This document shows positions 50,201 to 53,981 of a stretch of 64,000 nt of DNA, piece by piece. The stretch comes from Lumbricus terrestris. Its lineage: Eukaryota > Annelida > Clitellata > Crassiclitellata > Lumbricidae. Every line of letters begins with the position of its first letter. The first letter of the stretch is position 1. Below the pieces are notes generated by a model. It was not told the DNA's origin, ran no database searches, and was given only the letters and a program-made list of their open reading frames with translations. Location: positions 85,380,487-85,444,486 of the forward strand of contig OX457036.1 of assembly GCA_949752735.1 (NCBI GenBank), written 5' to 3'. Position numbers and translations under genes: made by a program.

Positions 50201-53200
50201 CTTACAGTTTACTGTAATTTGTACTTGTATCTTGTTCATATACATCAGCATTTCAGTAAATTAATAAGTAATAATACATTTCAATAAGTACCGTAGGGAG
50301 AGGGCCCCACCTTCATATTTTGTCTAGGGGCCCCGAGTTCCTAGTTACGTCACTGTATACAGGCCCCATATCTTACATCAATTTTGGTCAAATAATTATT
50401 TATATAGCATTCTACTTCAATTATTAACCAGAAAATTGTATTGACTAATTATCTTATTGAGATTCGATTTCAGAGATGCACGATATTCAGCAGCATTGCT
50501 TCTTATGGTTTTTCTTGGCAATGAACACTAATGCTAATAAGTACGTCTTCTAGCTATCATAGACAATATCCATGTTGTATCAAACTAAATCGGATAATTG
50601 TGTACAGGCCCGCCGAGAGGGGGGGACAGAGGGGGCAAATGCCCAGGGGCCCGGCGACTTTTAGGGGCCCGGAGAGGGCCCGGGCTACAGTGATTATAAT
50701 ATGTTTCATATGTTGATTGCGGGCGGCGGGCCCAACCAGTGGCTGCGCTAACGGGGCTAAGGGGCTGAGCCCCCCTATAAGAGGCTAAGCCCCTAAAAAG
50801 GGCCATCCGATTTTTTACATTGAAATTTCCACGATTTTTCCACGATATTCGGCCGACGACTAAAAATTTCGGCGGGTGAAAAATGGGAAAGTTTCATGAG
50901 ATTTCGACCGATGACTAAAAGAAGGTCGTCAGAAATTTTGGCGAATGAAAATGGGAAATTTTCTCCGCCAGGCTTCAGCCACCCCCCTCCCCCGAAAAAA
51001 ACTGAAATCCTGGCGCCGTCACTGGGCCCAACCTATAATCACTTATATTACTTAGCTATTGTTTGTGATTTGTGTTGTTTTAAATAGGCCTTAACTTAAT
51101 GGGCTATTACTGTTACATAACTATGCAACAACTGTTTAAGTTTCAGGCAACTGTCCATTAGCCTACCGTACTTATCAGTGTTTTGCCAAAGAACACGCTC
51201 ACTTCCGTCTCAGAACGTTCTTCTGCTACATTATGCGTTGTCAGATTTCAATCATAAGTGAAGAAATCTAAAATAATGATAAATTTCTCTCGCAACATCG
51301 TACATACATGTAGGTTGATTCTTGTGAATTAAATGTGCCTCCATGACGATCGTAGCCTATATAACTGAATGGATAAAAATGAAGTTTGTGGTGTTCCCTG
51401 ACAGCATTAGTACCTTAATTTGAAAAGAAGACATTATAAATAGGAATTATGAAAATGCTTAAATTATAGAAACTGTTAAAAGTTTTTTTTTATGTTGGCA
51501 CTCTGCCACCAGGGCCCGTGTTTAGGCCTACAGGCTACACAAAACGATTGAGACGATAGGCTGCTATAAAGCTTATAAGAAACGGTCCTCCAAGACAATC
51601 GGACAATTTTCCAGGCGATGAAGAAAGAACATTTCCGAAATGCATTTTTTAAAGTTCGCAAACAGATGGAGAACTACCAGGATATTATAAGAGATAGGCC
51701 TATTGTTGCAGTTAAATCTAGAAAGGTTGCTTGTTGATTGCCATATTATTTGAAAATTAAATTCTCAACATTAAGAACTGATCAAAATCATAAATGTAAG
51801 CAATGTTAGCGTACATTCATACCCACACTATTGTTATTTTTATTTCTTTTTGTGCAAATTTTCTCAAAAAGCCTAAAGATAGTTTGGGGCCCGTGATTGC
51901 TCAGCCCAGGGGCCCGGAATTTCTGTCGGCGGGCCTGATTGTGTAAGACAAATTAAATATTATTGCTGGAGAGCGGGCTAAAGAAAGCACTAGTGGTATA
52001 ATTATTAATTAATTAATTTTGGTGGTTCTAGTCTATTGCAATTGTAATGACTGTCAACCAGGTAACGCGTGTGACCCAGTACATGTATATGTTATAATTA
52101 TAGGCTAATTATAATGGCGGCAGCAGATTATTTTTTACTGTGACGACAATGCAACTGCCAGTAGTTATGCTAAATTCACTTTGTTTTTTTCTATAACAAG
52201 GGACAGAATTCGATACCAACTCAAATTACAGTTCTACAAGTTACAGAACCGATGACTCTGAGATGTGGGGATAAAGATTCGCTCTTTTCATTGCACAAGG
52301 CCGTTCAAATCGCGACATCAGCCGATAATAATTCCTGTCCAGTTATGGTGGTCACCAGGTAGGCCATAATAAACATAATTATTTACTTTATAAGTCAAAC
52401 CATCCTTGTTGTCTCCACTAAGACGCCAGTAGACTTAGGGGTCATATTGTTTTACAATTAAGGTGGCTTTAACTGGCTTAATTCCTGTTTAATGAGCAAA
52501 ACTATTACTTCTAATTGTATGCATTATATGTACATTTAATTTAGCCAACTAAATTGATATTTCAACCAGAGCACTGAATGTTACATTAAAATGTCTTTCT
52601 AGGGTTATACTTATGTTAATAAGCATTGATCTTTTGCCAGGACATCCTGATGTGAAAGTCATTACAATAAATACGGTAGTCGTAATGTTGTTTATCCTGC
52701 TTACAACGTCTTACTCAAGCGTGCTTTAATGTACTTTTTAGAACTGACTGTTCTTTGAATGGATTCTGTTTGGCTGCCTTCAACGCATTCGAAATGATGG
52801 AGCACGACAAAGAAGTTGATCTTTACCAGATTGTACTCAACATAAGAAAATCAAAGAAGGAACTATTTCAGTCACTGGTAAATAAACATGTACGGTAGTA
52901 GACTATGCTAAGATTTTATTCGCTTAGACCCACCTATAGAAATTAGAATGCATCGTTTATAATTATAGGCCTACTGGAGGCGTGCGCCAAATACGAAAAC
53001 TTGTCACATTAAAAGTATACAGTAAAACTGCAATCAAGGCTTGAAAAATAACTTAATTTTTCGAAAGCCTGCAGCGCAGTGGCGTAGACAAGGGGGGTTT
53101 CGGGGTTAAATCCCTCCATTGGCCTAGGAAAAGTTTTTCAAAAGGTTATTTATTGACTTAAATAATTTTTAAAAATTGTTTTTAGTAACATTATTGTTTT

Positions 53201-53981
53201 TCTTACTTTATTTCCTTTGTTACTTTATTCCTTTTTTTATTTACTATAATACTGTTGGGTTGGTGTCAGAAAGGGCATCCTGCCAGGCAAAAAAAACCTC
53301 CCATCATAAATTTCTGGCCACGCCACTGCTGCAGTGACGCCGTTGAGTAATAGGCTATGAGTAAATAGCCTACCTGCTCTGCTTCCTTGCTGCATATTCC
53401 ACGGTGAAGATCCAAATGGCTTGCTTATTGAGGCCAATTTCATTCAAAGATATATAGCAATAATTTATGCTACATGACTGTTATTCGCAGTCGTAATTTC
53501 CCAACTTCTAAAGCGATACTCGAAAGCCAAGCGCTGGTACCAGCTTATTCACGAGCGTTGTGTTGAGTCAAAAGGTATGCCCGTAAGAATAGTCCAAGGG
53601 AGGCTCGGGTATATAGGTTGCCATAGGATCAGAGTGGGCGGAACAGCTACCAAGTTGAGTGTCGTGTGGGTCGAGAATTGAAAGGTGGTGGATCAGATGA
53701 GACAGGGTATTACTGCTCTACAGTATCATTTCAGTGAAATGGTGGATATCGTAAGAGCAAAGGTACACCATGGAAGCAGATCTTTTATATATTTTGAGTA
53801 TACAAAGTTTAAAATGTGTGTATTGTGTCATTCTGTATTATGTATTGGCCTACATTTAGAGAAGATCCTTTCTATGTATAATCCTATGTTTCGCTTACAG
53901 GTTTCGTTTGTCGAGTTACACGATCTAATTGGAAGTCATATCAGAACGTCGACAGCTAATATCAGAACGTCGACAGCATAG
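10266..53981 (+). CDS. Receptor-type protein tyrosine phosphatase gene (EGF-like, TM, active D1, inactive D2); 22 exons traced
   Basis: A type I membrane receptor with a cytoplasmic tyrosine phosphatase. Exons were joined by reading GT/AG borders and checking that phases match. Order: two calcium-binding EGF-like exons, a transmembrane exon, juxtamembrane exons, D1 over seven catalytic exon positions, D1 end exon, and seven D2 exons with a stop at 53979-53981. A polyadenylation signal lies at 54163. D1 has every hallmark: [36 protein letters not shown] and the Q loop. D2 lacks the HC-X5-R loop. The WPD and [10 protein letters not shown] exons are present twice. Signal peptide and further extracellular exons are not found and must lie upstream. 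The combination of EGF modules with a D1/D2 tail does not let me assign a vertebrate RPTP class. Introns hold most of the transposons in this window. Confidence 0.85.
11137..11265 (+). CDS. RPTP exon: calcium-binding EGF-like module 2
   Basis: 129 bp, phase 1-1, same length as module 1. It starts DKDEC, has six cysteines and the [12 protein letters not shown] signature. Acceptor ttgcag, donor ggtgaat. Skipping either EGF exon would keep the frame. Confidence 0.88.
11870..12235. repeat. Degenerate minisatellite in the receptor intron
   Basis: Imperfect copies of about 20-30 bases built on (ac)tttataatttcacctta follow one another, separated by actttactt blocks. No coding meaning. Confidence 0.6.
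12374..12479 (+). CDS. RPTP exon: transmembrane segment
   Basis: 106 bp, enters in phase 1 and leaves in phase 2. A short polar stretch (ETSNNSGK) precedes a ~24-residue hydrophobic helix, [20 protein letters not shown], then LVLRFH with basic stop-transfer residues. This gives a single-pass type I topology. A cagcag acceptor allows a one-codon NAGNAG choice. Confidence 0.85.
13002..13069 (+). CDS. RPTP exon: juxtamembrane segment
   Basis: 68 bp. With the two carried bases it gives [13 protein letters not shown] and onwards, a polar cytoplasmic stretch, and ends in phase 1 before gtaagt. The length fits only this frame; the others close. No domain motif, so it rests on phase and position. 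Confidence 0.6.
13411..13607. repeat. (ACAT)n microsatellite
   Basis: About 49 tetranucleotide copies with one GACAGACA interruption near 13491. Long ORFs here (repeating MYVC / THIHTYI) are translations of the repeat. Confidence 0.98.
13661..13731. repeat. (TA)n microsatellite
   Basis: About 35 uninterrupted TA copies, 54 bases after the ACAT tract, in the same intron. Confidence 0.98.
14440..14610. repeat. hAT-like MITE fragment
   Basis: Has the family phrase cgactaaaaacggtcgtcagaa and gggcccacat-type ends shared with the MITEs at 17.7 and 50.7 kb. No complete termini or target duplication could be fixed. Confidence 0.35.
14850..14992 (+). CDS. RPTP exon: juxtamembrane helices before D1
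   Basis: 143 bp, phase 1 to 0. It reads ...[16 protein letters not shown] then KLEKEFQ, the helix-turn-helix that precedes RPTP catalytic domains. Acceptor ttttcacag, donor gtgagc. Confidence 0.85.
15545..15632 (+). CDS. RPTP exon: phosphotyrosine-recognition loop of D1
   Basis: 88 bp, phase 0 to 1. [11 protein letters not shown] matches the KNRY-N-I pTyr loop of active PTP domains. It is completed across the splice by YDWNRV. Confidence 0.9.
16085..16290. repeat. Short-period tandem repeat (GTGTCGCGGGATTAAT-like)
   Basis: About a dozen imperfect 15-17-base units, gtgtcgcgggattaa(tt/gt) with many CG dinucleotides, in an otherwise AT-rich intron. Confidence 0.75.
16642..16718 (+). CDS. RPTP exon: D1 core strand (YINASYIQ)
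   Basis: 77 bp, phase 1 to 0. [11 protein letters not shown]...EYINASYIQ fits the conserved DYINA-I region. Acceptor ttttcag, donor gtgaat. Confidence 0.9.
16977..17013 (+). CDS. RPTP exon: D1 FIAAQG motif
   Basis: 37-bp micro-exon, phase 0 to 1, reading [12 protein letters not shown] then G across the splice, equivalent to Y-IATQGP of PTPs. Confidence 0.85.
17545..17642 (+). CDS. RPTP exon: D1 EDFWRMI motif
   Basis: 98 bp, phase 1 to 0: [20 protein letters not shown] then LIVMITK, the T-DFW-M-W and I-MLT blocks of the PTP fold. Confidence 0.92.
17676..17967. mobile_element. hAT-type MITE with perfect 8-bp target duplication
   Basis: 292 bp with termini cagtggcggcgcta and tggcgccgccactg. 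Both sides carry ttgtcacc (17668-17675, 17968-17975). Inside are gggggggct/agccccc blocks and ggtcgtcagaaatt repeats shared with the copy at 50737. No ORF for a transposase. Confidence 0.9.
18389..18511 (+). CDS. RPTP exon: D1 KYWPD motif
   Basis: 123 bp, phase 0-0. NKCEKYWPD then the strands of the R-F mid region ([20 protein letters not shown]). Donor gtaagt. Confidence 0.9.
18749..18894 (+). CDS. RPTP exon A1: WPD loop, first copy
   Basis: 146 bp, phase 0 to 2. [20 protein letters not shown] holds the general-acid Asp of the WPD loop and it ends VHC at the splice. Its duplicate B1 (31794-31939) has the same length and phase but different residues, for example RLHMLPKKY against RQHILPDKY. 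Confidence 0.93.
19450..19585 (+). CDS. RPTP exon A2: catalytic P-loop, first copy
   Basis: 136 bp, phase 2 to 0. With A1 it forms [10 protein letters not shown], so the Cys and Arg of HC-X5-R are intact. It then reads [13 protein letters not shown] and the Q-loop region [12 protein letters not shown]. Donor gtatgt. The next 12.1 kb is largely transposon. Confidence 0.93.
19692..20451 (-). repeat. Probable 3' LTR of the Gmr1-type element
   Basis: The right edge is set by agctcaca followed by a pyrimidine tract (minus-strand polypurine tract). The left edge at tgttgcgctac is a guess because no second LTR exists for comparison. Contains a CT microsatellite (about 20221-20304). Confidence 0.4.
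20454..20474 (-). promoter_or_regulatory. Polypurine tract of the Gmr1-type element
   Basis: The plus strand reads cctctttcctttctttt, an A/G run on the coding strand just before the presumed LTR edge and downstream of the pol stop. Confidence 0.55.
20567..24591 (-). CDS. Gmr1-type polyprotein: CCHC, protease, integrase, RT, RNase H (main block)
   Basis: Open from inside the nested LTR (apparent ATG at 24673) to 20567; the part up to 24591 belongs to this element. Counting from that ATG: CCHC knuckle [14 protein letters not shown] at ~130; protease [12 protein letters not shown] at ~253; integrase H2C2 ([10 protein letters not shown]...CKSCEKC) at ~520-565; integrase core with MTMDVVGP (~589), TSDRGTNF (~649) and GLVERWN (~685), so the D,D-35-E triad is intact. 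An integrase C-terminal region follows ([12 protein letters not shown]). RT then begins near 950, with [17 protein letters not shown] and the catalytic YVDD at ~1101. RNase H has [12 protein letters not shown] (~1248) and TDHNPLVYL (~1320). All catalytic motifs look intact. Integrase before RT is copia-like order with gypsy-like sequence. The first ~27 codons of the long ORF come from the inserted LTR, not from this protein. Confidence 0.9.
24592..25049 (-). repeat. 3' LTR of the nested element (458 bp)
   Basis: Near-identical to 28423-28880. Includes a gagagagag patch and two ORFs that are duplicated with the LTR. Confidence 0.93.
25629..28103 (-). CDS. Unfamiliar 824-residue ORF of the nested LTR element
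   Basis: I do not recognise a family. Residues 1-120 are a highly charged coiled coil ([26 protein letters not shown]). Residues ~120-370 are acidic and hold spaced repeats built on VEVGCL/VEIGCL followed by VCDE ([24 protein letters not shown]). Around 470-555 are five tandem 16-residue repeats of the type [13 protein letters not shown] / [13 protein letters not shown]. Near 610-650 are hydrophobic segments ([20 protein letters not shown]), possibly membrane-spanning. The C-terminus is basic and Cys/Arg rich. The start is the first ATG before the coiled coil. It sits alone between the LTRs, so it may be a captured host sequence or an Env-like or accessory protein; neither is shown. The long open frame argues for some coding constraint or a recent origin. 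Confidence 0.6.
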   Translation of the reverse strand: MKLWENFEEKRAKQVACKERRKLRKLEAKLSSENRDSDDFGIFAERLFQREKRDGICTSSVASRQIEKEIWEQIARERVADENQLRSLQSSAENVRRKRLENSKQGQNIGTFSSEVKEGVSGDSVDSVCMVDDKLLIQSEVVFRADLHHVSDDMQTMEQIHVYDDAFDSVSGCGLFDDNDVQNDSVLESLIDTVDPVEGVSVLDFGMSTRLDEHGSVSTLHDSFVEVGCLTEDSVLSNVCDECTHDVVEDLYQDLNDSQDVCIDACMRVSSADKLGAVCDEAWSNDSDVSVCTAYDLPQGLAEALNDSVVEIGCLVETNVQFGVCDEACVSGLTEYRPIQSQGIENARSSHGVTKAIKLKRARALFCKPRMKLKKSRLQADLCVEMGGALHADIVDNGPPVETNGKFSECEERMAVCSDVAVACSLVLSALHGLEFMLYSGVHIGQWHLSFVDLLYEHGDNSIRIKGLLYDRMMNEIVLIHDYGVASSVMCDRVLIHDYGIVSSKMIDCVLIHDYGVASSVMFDRVLIHDYGIVSSEMIDQVLIHGYGVASSVMYDRVVAVNECIVTFIRCLQVDVVLSWLVDSVVMQIRDTLMKMVFWHIRCYCVEIRVAWMVVWCHTVVICVTVACCVVLLTHYGFASDSCHVIDFMKAQTCVQVSLQWFADLESGIVDSVYVRVKSWKHGRRQVVFLRLLMLTCVVMLMIGDTWGTDQDLAGRWGRWIGRSSLMTLGCVKSHTWMLRRVIWEQWHLATSVLQRDCESSHGSSRDVGGILSRQRQCVLAVVLTAASSGRNRDALCCVRRLPGTVCQDVSRRCCRDAVQSSVM
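26450..26690 (-). repeat. Tandem 48-bp repeats inside the nested-element ORF
   Basis: Phrases such as acaccataatcatgtatca recur every 48 bases in alternating versions (period 96). They encode alternating 16-residue VLIHDYG units on the minus strand. Confidence 0.85.
28423..28880 (-). repeat. 5' LTR of the nested element (458 bp)
   Basis: Same sequence as 24592-25049. Flanked on the right by acat, the duplicated target within the Gmr1 gag. Confidence 0.93.
28881..29581 (-). pseudogene. Gmr1-type Gag N-terminal block, cut by the nested LTR element
   Basis: An N-terminal charged coiled coil ([20 protein letters not shown]) is followed by a capsid-like domain with [29 protein letters not shown] and [10 protein letters not shown] near its end. 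The frame runs into the LTR at 28880 and would resume in the same phase at 24591. An in-frame codon run continues upstream of this ATG to the piggyBac TTAA, so the true N-terminus may be lost. Last residues before the LTR: ADIHV. Confidence 0.8.
29605..31689. mobile_element. piggyBac-like non-autonomous element
   Basis: Lies exactly between two TTAA sites (29601-29604, 31690-31693), starts CCCATTAGTGCCT and ends AGGCACTAATGGG. TTAA target and CCC termini are the piggyBac hallmark. The phrase gtcccatttttggggacgctaggcac appears at 29739 and 31656 and inverted at about 31291, so it is built of palindromic modules. No transposase ORF. Confidence 0.75.
31794..31939 (+). CDS. RPTP exon B1: WPD loop, second copy
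   Basis: 146 bp, phase 0 to 2, acceptor ttttcag and donor gtaaaa. [20 protein letters not shown] keeps the WPD loop and it ends VHC. Same length and phase as A1. Differences cluster at the ends of the exon. Nothing marks it as a pseudo-exon. Confidence 0.92.
31990..33828 (+). mobile_element. pogo-like (Tc1/mariner group) element in the B1-B2 intron
   Basis: 1839 bp between TA dinucleotides (31988-31989, 33829-33830). Ends ggggagaccggggctaaaagtaac and its inverse gttacttctagccccagtctcccc form ~24-bp terminal inverted repeats with two mismatches. Subterminal gttacaacctgcccc motifs recur inside, for example near 32340 and 33540. One ORF in plus orientation. Confidence 0.85.
32482..33525 (+). 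CDS. pogo-like protein: psq/CENP-B-type DNA-binding region plus PHD-like finger, DDE domain missing
   Basis: 347 codons. Residues 1-55 form a Pipsqueak-type helix-turn-helix ([14 protein letters not shown]...[17 protein letters not shown]). It is followed by [13 protein letters not shown]...GLSPTAVRK, the second DNA-binding helix set of pogo transposases. At about residue 100, where a DDE nuclease should begin, the sequence passes to Ser/Ala/Gln-rich low complexity. A Lys-rich part with three KPQTSK repeats follows. The C-terminus has CLVCCEPF...[16 protein letters not shown]...YICHNCD, a C4HC3-like PHD finger. Pogo elements with a C-terminal PHD-like finger are known; here the catalytic domain is deleted in frame. 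It could still bind the TIRs but not transpose. Confidence 0.75.
   Translation: MRTYKRKSSRGETTLAEMKDAAEEVINHNRPCRKVAREFNICHVTLFRFVKKLKKSNDSNLSIGYKRHRQIFTDEEEAKLVEYIKNASNIYFGLSPTAVRKPSTSSSWPVPSSSSVRLLPFTDSDDEDQQPLSALLAPRQHQQPSSSSAAAAAVAATALQSPAGVSTDHQKSSFDPVIVMPHPKAGERNVAKGGRKRRHAAILTDTPEKRVLEEEQEKKNEKSTKKKPQTSKKPQTSKKPQTKKNQPGKKKQWTDEINLDKNKKAVKGHKTQKLAKKKTLQRSRKASSSSSSEDECFCLVCCEPFGALRKKEEEWVQCIVCKKWSHVACTDGAMNYICHNCDSDDGE
34119..34254 (+). CDS. RPTP exon B2: catalytic P-loop, second copy
   Basis: 136 bp, phase 2 to 0. Completes [10 protein letters not shown] with the Cys and Arg intact, then [13 protein letters not shown] and [12 protein letters not shown]. Same length and phase as A2, with changes at about a dozen codons. 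Acceptor tcttgcag, donor gtatat. Confidence 0.92.
34946..35098 (+). CDS. RPTP exon: D1 C-terminal helix and D1-D2 linker
   Basis: 153 bp, phase 0-0. [14 protein letters not shown] matches the EQY-F-H-AL helix that ends PTP domains. Then a linker, [17 protein letters not shown]. It can follow either A2 or B2. Confidence 0.88.
35524..35542. repeat. (GAT)n microsatellite remnant
   Basis: A short GAT run directly left of the LINE tail. A much longer GAT run lies at the far side of the LINE (47163), as if the LINE inserted in or near a GAT repeat. Confidence 0.7.
35543..35919 (-). mobile_element. LINE 3' end with (ATTG)n tail, separated from its body by a gypsy element
   Basis: On the minus strand the segment ends aaataaaacatttgattgattgatt, a LINE-type 3' terminus with a tetranucleotide tail. 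Its right edge is the target site (atac) of the gypsy element; the body resumes at 46184. Assigned as 3' untranslated sequence by position. Confidence 0.55.
36070..36329 (+). promoter_or_regulatory. U3 enhancer-like array of ~41-bp repeats with E2F-like and NRF-1-like sites
   Basis: Units read gatcttttggcgcgaagtcc...gtagtgcgcatgcgcg. Each holds TTTTGGCGCGAA, a fit to the E2F consensus TTTSSCGC, and GTGCGCATGCGCG, a fit to the palindromic NRF-1 site. There are five NRF-1-like sites: four perfect palindromic cores and one with a single change (gcgcaagcgc near 36186). Confidence 0.75.
36348..36355 (+). promoter_or_regulatory. LTR TATA box
   Basis: TATAAATA, 18 bases after the last repeat of the U3 array. 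The equivalent box in the 3' LTR is the insertion point of the inner element. Confidence 0.7.
36901..36917 (+). promoter_or_regulatory. Primer-binding site candidate
   Basis: tggtacaagaagtgggg begins one base after the LTR end; TGG matches the CCA end of a tRNA. The tRNA identity was not determined. Confidence 0.65.
36960..40592 (+). CDS. gypsy Gag-Pol polyprotein with in-frame loss of most of RT and all of RNase H
   Basis: 1210 codons. Gag capsid region ~60-260 ([39 protein letters not shown]). CCHC knuckle [14 protein letters not shown] at ~341. Protease [13 protein letters not shown] at ~415. RT N-terminus from ~678 ([15 protein letters not shown]...[19 protein letters not shown]) stops at SYPLLRI. 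At ~751 it joins [14 protein letters not shown], the linker before integrase, so the catalytic YxDD segment and RNase H are gone while the frame stays open. Integrase follows: H2C2 ([10 protein letters not shown]...CQRCSPC) ~819-860, core D,D,E (SIDITGP ~887; LTDQGTNF ~949; GLIERFH ~985) and a C-terminal SH3-like region ([20 protein letters not shown]). Gag, protease and integrase could be functional; reverse transcription would need help. Confidence 0.9.
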   Translation: MMDDDEVTFRPPRLFEFSTPADVSPPAVGRTTMEKQPSRGRLIELISDDGEELVETSPRVKTETTDSSKELLENFGSLLRNRPTSMKPGRFDGTGSLESFLVQFEVCARHNRWTDADKVDHLRCALEKAATQLLWDFGAQADVSYAQLVERLRQRYGTDGQAETFRSQLYFRRQGAGESLSDLLHEIRRLVVLAYPVPSNETTQIIARDSFLEALRDRELSLKVREREPKTLDEAYRTALRLEAYQRASENDDHRRPSNRVRGTQEVEPTDQLQSTLDRFLATQRDDQRRWQREMERKMDEQFRELRNQSTIEDDGSRRDQRPGDRRLGDRQPETTRRTVTCYGCGRAGHVVRDCRQPRRFRNRPSDEETTGGDALAPSTSVVVNHTTRPKLPDRASSNAVYVRGRINDRLQMSLIDTGSEVSLVPSSAVEGLELRSCTRLLMAANGSNINVLGEVRLPLRFWDGFEVHANFLVSDQISEPMLGMDFLREQRCRLSFGNGALFIGRKRVPLVRGNGSMWCRRVMVAEEIELQPKCQSEVPVKTVYGDLTSVAPAWMTEAHEIRPGVHLARVVLGDKTSSHVRIVNLNDSPVRFNKDTFLAGLHPVEVEPVRMDEGKINRSKDASPSELMLADLPEDVSPEIRERLRSLLAKYGDVFSVTDRDIGKTSVSTHKIETGDAHPVRQPLRRHPLPHRVVIDNQLDSMLADGIVEPAVSEWAANVVLARKKDGTLRFCIDYRQLNDRTRKDSYPLLRIVRTWLEEGAEAPDFMELLAESEAVKVYWHQRERLSLQDGVIYRRTPEGVEQLLMPKTKREEFLKLAHTGVTGGHLGVRRTRWQVRRRAYWFGWSGAVKRFCQRCSPCAQYHRGHPPRQGSLQPLPCGEPWERLSIDITGPHPRSRRGHVYILTVMDGFTKFVEAIPMANQEATSVARALVENVIVRYGVPLQILTDQGTNFDGILFGELCSLLGVDKVRTSPYHPSGNGLIERFHRTMNAMIGKVISSHQREWDEVLPHVLAAYRASLHEATGFSPNYLMFGRETRAPIDLVYGRPLETDHRATSYAAHAQDLADRMEGAYRLVREQLRVSAERRKQTYDLRVRPREFSPGDRVWYYTPRRYQGRSPKWSRMYTGPFRVMEQCGDVNYRLRKTRHSRPFVAHVDKLRPCLDESLDEENDIAPRPHNESADVDASSPVTVNFQDGRPKRMVRRPARYE
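41052..41066 (+). promoter_or_regulatory. Polypurine tract
   Basis: gtggtgggaggaaga ends exactly at the 3' LTR start. Confidence 0.75.
41067..41501 (+). repeat. 3' LTR, left part
   Basis: Matches 35920-36354, including the E2F/NRF-1-like array (about 41217-41478). All five NRF-1-like cores are perfect here. It breaks within the TATA box (tgtataaat). Confidence 0.92.
41502..41708 (+). repeat. 5' LTR of the inner element (207 bp)
   Basis: Same as 45423-45629. Contains attaaagtgttaaacaat before the end, a possible polyadenylation region. Confidence 0.93.
41709..41722 (+). promoter_or_regulatory. Primer-binding site of the inner element
   Basis: tggcgtcagaagtg starts on the base after the LTR. 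Confidence 0.7.
41806..45195 (+). CDS. Inner gypsy polyprotein with several in-frame internal losses
   Basis: 1129 codons. Gag ~1-200 ([32 protein letters not shown]). A Cys/His cluster follows at ~225-265 ([10 protein letters not shown]...[15 protein letters not shown]). Protease [13 protein letters not shown] is at ~305. RT starts ~445 ([15 protein letters not shown]) and reaches SGLNGM. It then passes directly to [11 protein letters not shown] (~538), so the palm part between them is gone while the ADD catalytic pair remains. RT thumb and the RNase H start ([14 protein letters not shown]) are present. After [13 protein letters not shown] it jumps to [12 protein letters not shown], dropping the RNase H end. 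H2C2 (HSSHIGVNG...CHICSQY) is at ~860-905. The integrase core is cut from [10 protein letters not shown] to [15 protein letters not shown], losing two of the three acidic residues. A C-terminal chromodomain-like tail and Pro-rich end follow. Three losses without a stop or frameshift are notable. Confidence 0.88.
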   Translation: MNMASNLRLPEPLKVTGSNVADNWERFREQWENYELAADLTEANSAKRAAVFLTCLGGEAYDAYRSMDIPTADKKNIDKILEAFETFCLGAVNVTYERYMFYQRVQEAGERFDVFLGEVRRMAKTCKFEGVEESMIRDRIVVGVKDDTTRRKLLQIRELTLSKAIDVCKASEAAGQQLKAMTAHDEVQALRHSTAHARNRHLSRPQARSPVYGNQYDAKVRLNLCKFCDRMHDLRKESCPAYGQICRNCNRKSHFEVVCPSKMTGKPRSRPEVCELELDEELLTLDTPTSDRWYTRLQIDNRTVRFLLDSGATVNVIPEEFVRTLGRLHEVRPAEATLRMFDRSELSTPGMITFTVWHQRAAREYNIDFYVTAKHNQPILGFKACRDLQLMNAVEENICEVLTVQPSSFSLATTHGCLTETEVNAEYADLFDGVGLLEGDVQLHIDDQIPPVQMPLRRLPLGVRDKVETELKSLEANGIITPVSEPSSWVSALLVVAKPDRRIRICLGPKPRNKALVREQYCMPTIDALSGLNGMVCIADDILITGAGETEEIAIENQNSNLRALLERCRGKGIKLNQKKLRLNKESTIFCGHELTRDGVHPDQRKVAAIKQMPPPSDRQGVLRLLGMATCLAKFCANFSETTAPIRALLKAENEFCWRPELHGVALDKLKDMLTHAPALAYFDTTTPIVIQADASQGGRGAILLENGRPVEYVSSAMTRTEQESYAQIEKEQFLLQLILADTLSRAYPSLTANDSSLGAEFPAESAALMDKQQLQGLSLVASQDTIRNASAAAASDEECQQLLWQIKAGWPATHSEVPAIIRPYMPFADELITSGGLAFNGQRVIIPRPARDDILRRLHSSHIGVNGCIRRAQESVFFPGITAAIKDLVSKCHICSQYQTETQKEPLLSHPPPPRAWDKVGLDIFMHRGQDYLISVCCLSGHFEVDPFLVLLDWRNTPTEQLGLTPTQVMFSRRTRSKLPTAAAILTSPTATDAIAALAAAKQQQAHYYDKGAKERPALSIGQTVRARFDDRHWRKAEVTRVLPHRSYQVRFEDGTTRRRTSRHVHFSSEPPITIKTESADDETNTPAVPPPPTPPPAPYPTTVATQPTVQPTQRHLPRGMSERGLAD
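45411..45422 (+). promoter_or_regulatory. Polypurine tract of the inner element
   Basis: tgggaaagggga immediately before the 3' LTR. Confidence 0.75.
45423..45629 (+). repeat. 3' LTR of the inner element (207 bp)
   Basis: No difference from 41502-41708 noticed. Followed by the target duplication taaat. Confidence 0.93.
45635..46179 (+). repeat. 3' LTR of the outer element, right part
   Basis: Continues the LTR from the base after the duplicated taaat and ends ccgttaca. One difference from the 5' LTR is visible (cccgtcagcc for cccgttagcc). Confidence 0.92.
46184..47162 (-). mobile_element. LINE (non-LTR retrotransposon) RT C-terminal fragment
   Basis: Two minus-strand frames. 47160-46842 carries [20 protein letters not shown] and [11 protein letters not shown] motifs of non-LTR elements. 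46728-46210 carries the thumb/tail ([32 protein letters not shown]). A frame break lies near 46840-46860. The 5' end is lost at the GAT repeat. Clade (CR1/L2/Jockey-like) not decided. The 3' end continues at 35919. Confidence 0.85.
47163..47345. repeat. (GAT)n microsatellite
   Basis: GAT/GAC triplets; the poly-Asp, poly-Met and poly-His ORFs are its translations. Confidence 0.97.
47603..47639 (+). CDS. RPTP exon: start of D2
   Basis: 37 bp, phase 0 to 1: [12 protein letters not shown]. Acceptor ttttgcag, donor gtaagt. Short with no motif; supported by splice sites and phase continuity between 35098 and 48368. Confidence 0.6.
48368..48438 (+). CDS. RPTP exon: D2, degenerate pTyr-loop region
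   Basis: 71 bp, phase 1 to 0: [20 protein letters not shown] then VFVQ. By position it equals the D1 exon ending YINASYIQ. The KNR and YINA residues are missing, as in an inactive D2. Confidence 0.65.
49073..49192 (+). CDS. RPTP exon: D2 DAYIST...DFWSLCKEQ
   Basis: 120 bp, phase 0-0. [20 protein letters not shown] then [14 protein letters not shown]. Equals two fused D1 exons (FIAAQG and EDFWRMI), so one intron is absent in D2. Confidence 0.85.
49676..49858 (+). CDS. RPTP exon: D2 middle with two tyrosine motifs
   Basis: 183 bp, phase 0-0. [20 protein letters not shown] then EDFGSRLVV fits the D2 YWP/T-R strands. It ends with DVYANV and DIYENA, two YxN sites in an insertion absent from D1. 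Reading past the donor (gtgagt) gives nine more codons and a stop at 49882-49884, a possible short isoform. Confidence 0.78.
49981..50355. mobile_element. hAT-type MITE, 8-bp target duplication tatacagg
   Basis: 375 bp, cagtggcgtaac ... gttacgtcactg. tatacagg is at 49973-49980 and 50356-50363. Contains ctaggggccccgag repeats near both ends. No ORF. Confidence 0.9.
50605..51937. mobile_element. hAT-type element, 8-bp target duplication attgtgta
   Basis: 1333 bp with ends caggcccgccgagag and tgtcggcgggcctg. attgtgta is at 50597-50604 and 51938-51945. Carries a second MITE inside (50737-51024). No transposase recognised. Confidence 0.88.
50737..51024. mobile_element. hAT-type MITE nested in a hAT element
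   Basis: 288 bp, cagtggctgcgcta ... tggcgccgtcactg. Target duplication ggcccaac at 50729-50736 and 51025-51032. Same family as 17676-17967. Confidence 0.9.
52201..52358 (+). CDS. RPTP exon: D2 equivalent of the WPD exon
   Basis: 158 bp, phase 0 to 2. There is no WPD; it has [20 protein letters not shown] and ends CPVMVVTR across the splice, where an active domain has V-VHC. The general acid is absent. Confidence 0.78.
52742..52877 (+). CDS. RPTP exon: D2 equivalent of the P-loop exon, inactive
   Basis: 136 bp, phase 2 to 0, the same length as A2 and B2. It reads [20 protein letters not shown] instead of SAGxGRTGxFIAID; neither HC-X5-R nor its spacing is kept. Helix [20 protein letters not shown] fits the Q-loop helix. 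Confidence 0.85.
53077..53328. mobile_element. hAT-type MITE
   Basis: 252 bp, cagtggcgtagaca ... tggccacgccactg. Flanks ctgcagcg (53069-53076) and ctgcagtg (53329-53336) are a 7/8 target duplication, so it is older than its relatives. Confidence 0.82.
53901..53981 (+). CDS. RPTP terminal exon
   Basis: 81 bp from acceptor cgcttacag, phase 0: [20 protein letters not shown] and a stop. It sits where D1 has QYQFVHTAL. The last residues repeat IRTSTA, from a duplicated atcagaacgtcgacagc. Confidence 0.65.
   Translation, partial: VSFVELHDLIGSHIRTSTANIRTSTA

Noticed and set aside
53490..53680. Open frame after a ttattcgcag acceptor (contains [16 protein letters not shown])
   Set aside because: No match to the PTP fold at that point, and the next receptor exon in correct phase is at 53901; left as non-coding.
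53685..53900. Start of the ORF at 53685 as part of the last receptor exon
   Set aside because: Only the part after the cgcttacag acceptor fits phase and position; upstream residues do not resemble a PTP domain.
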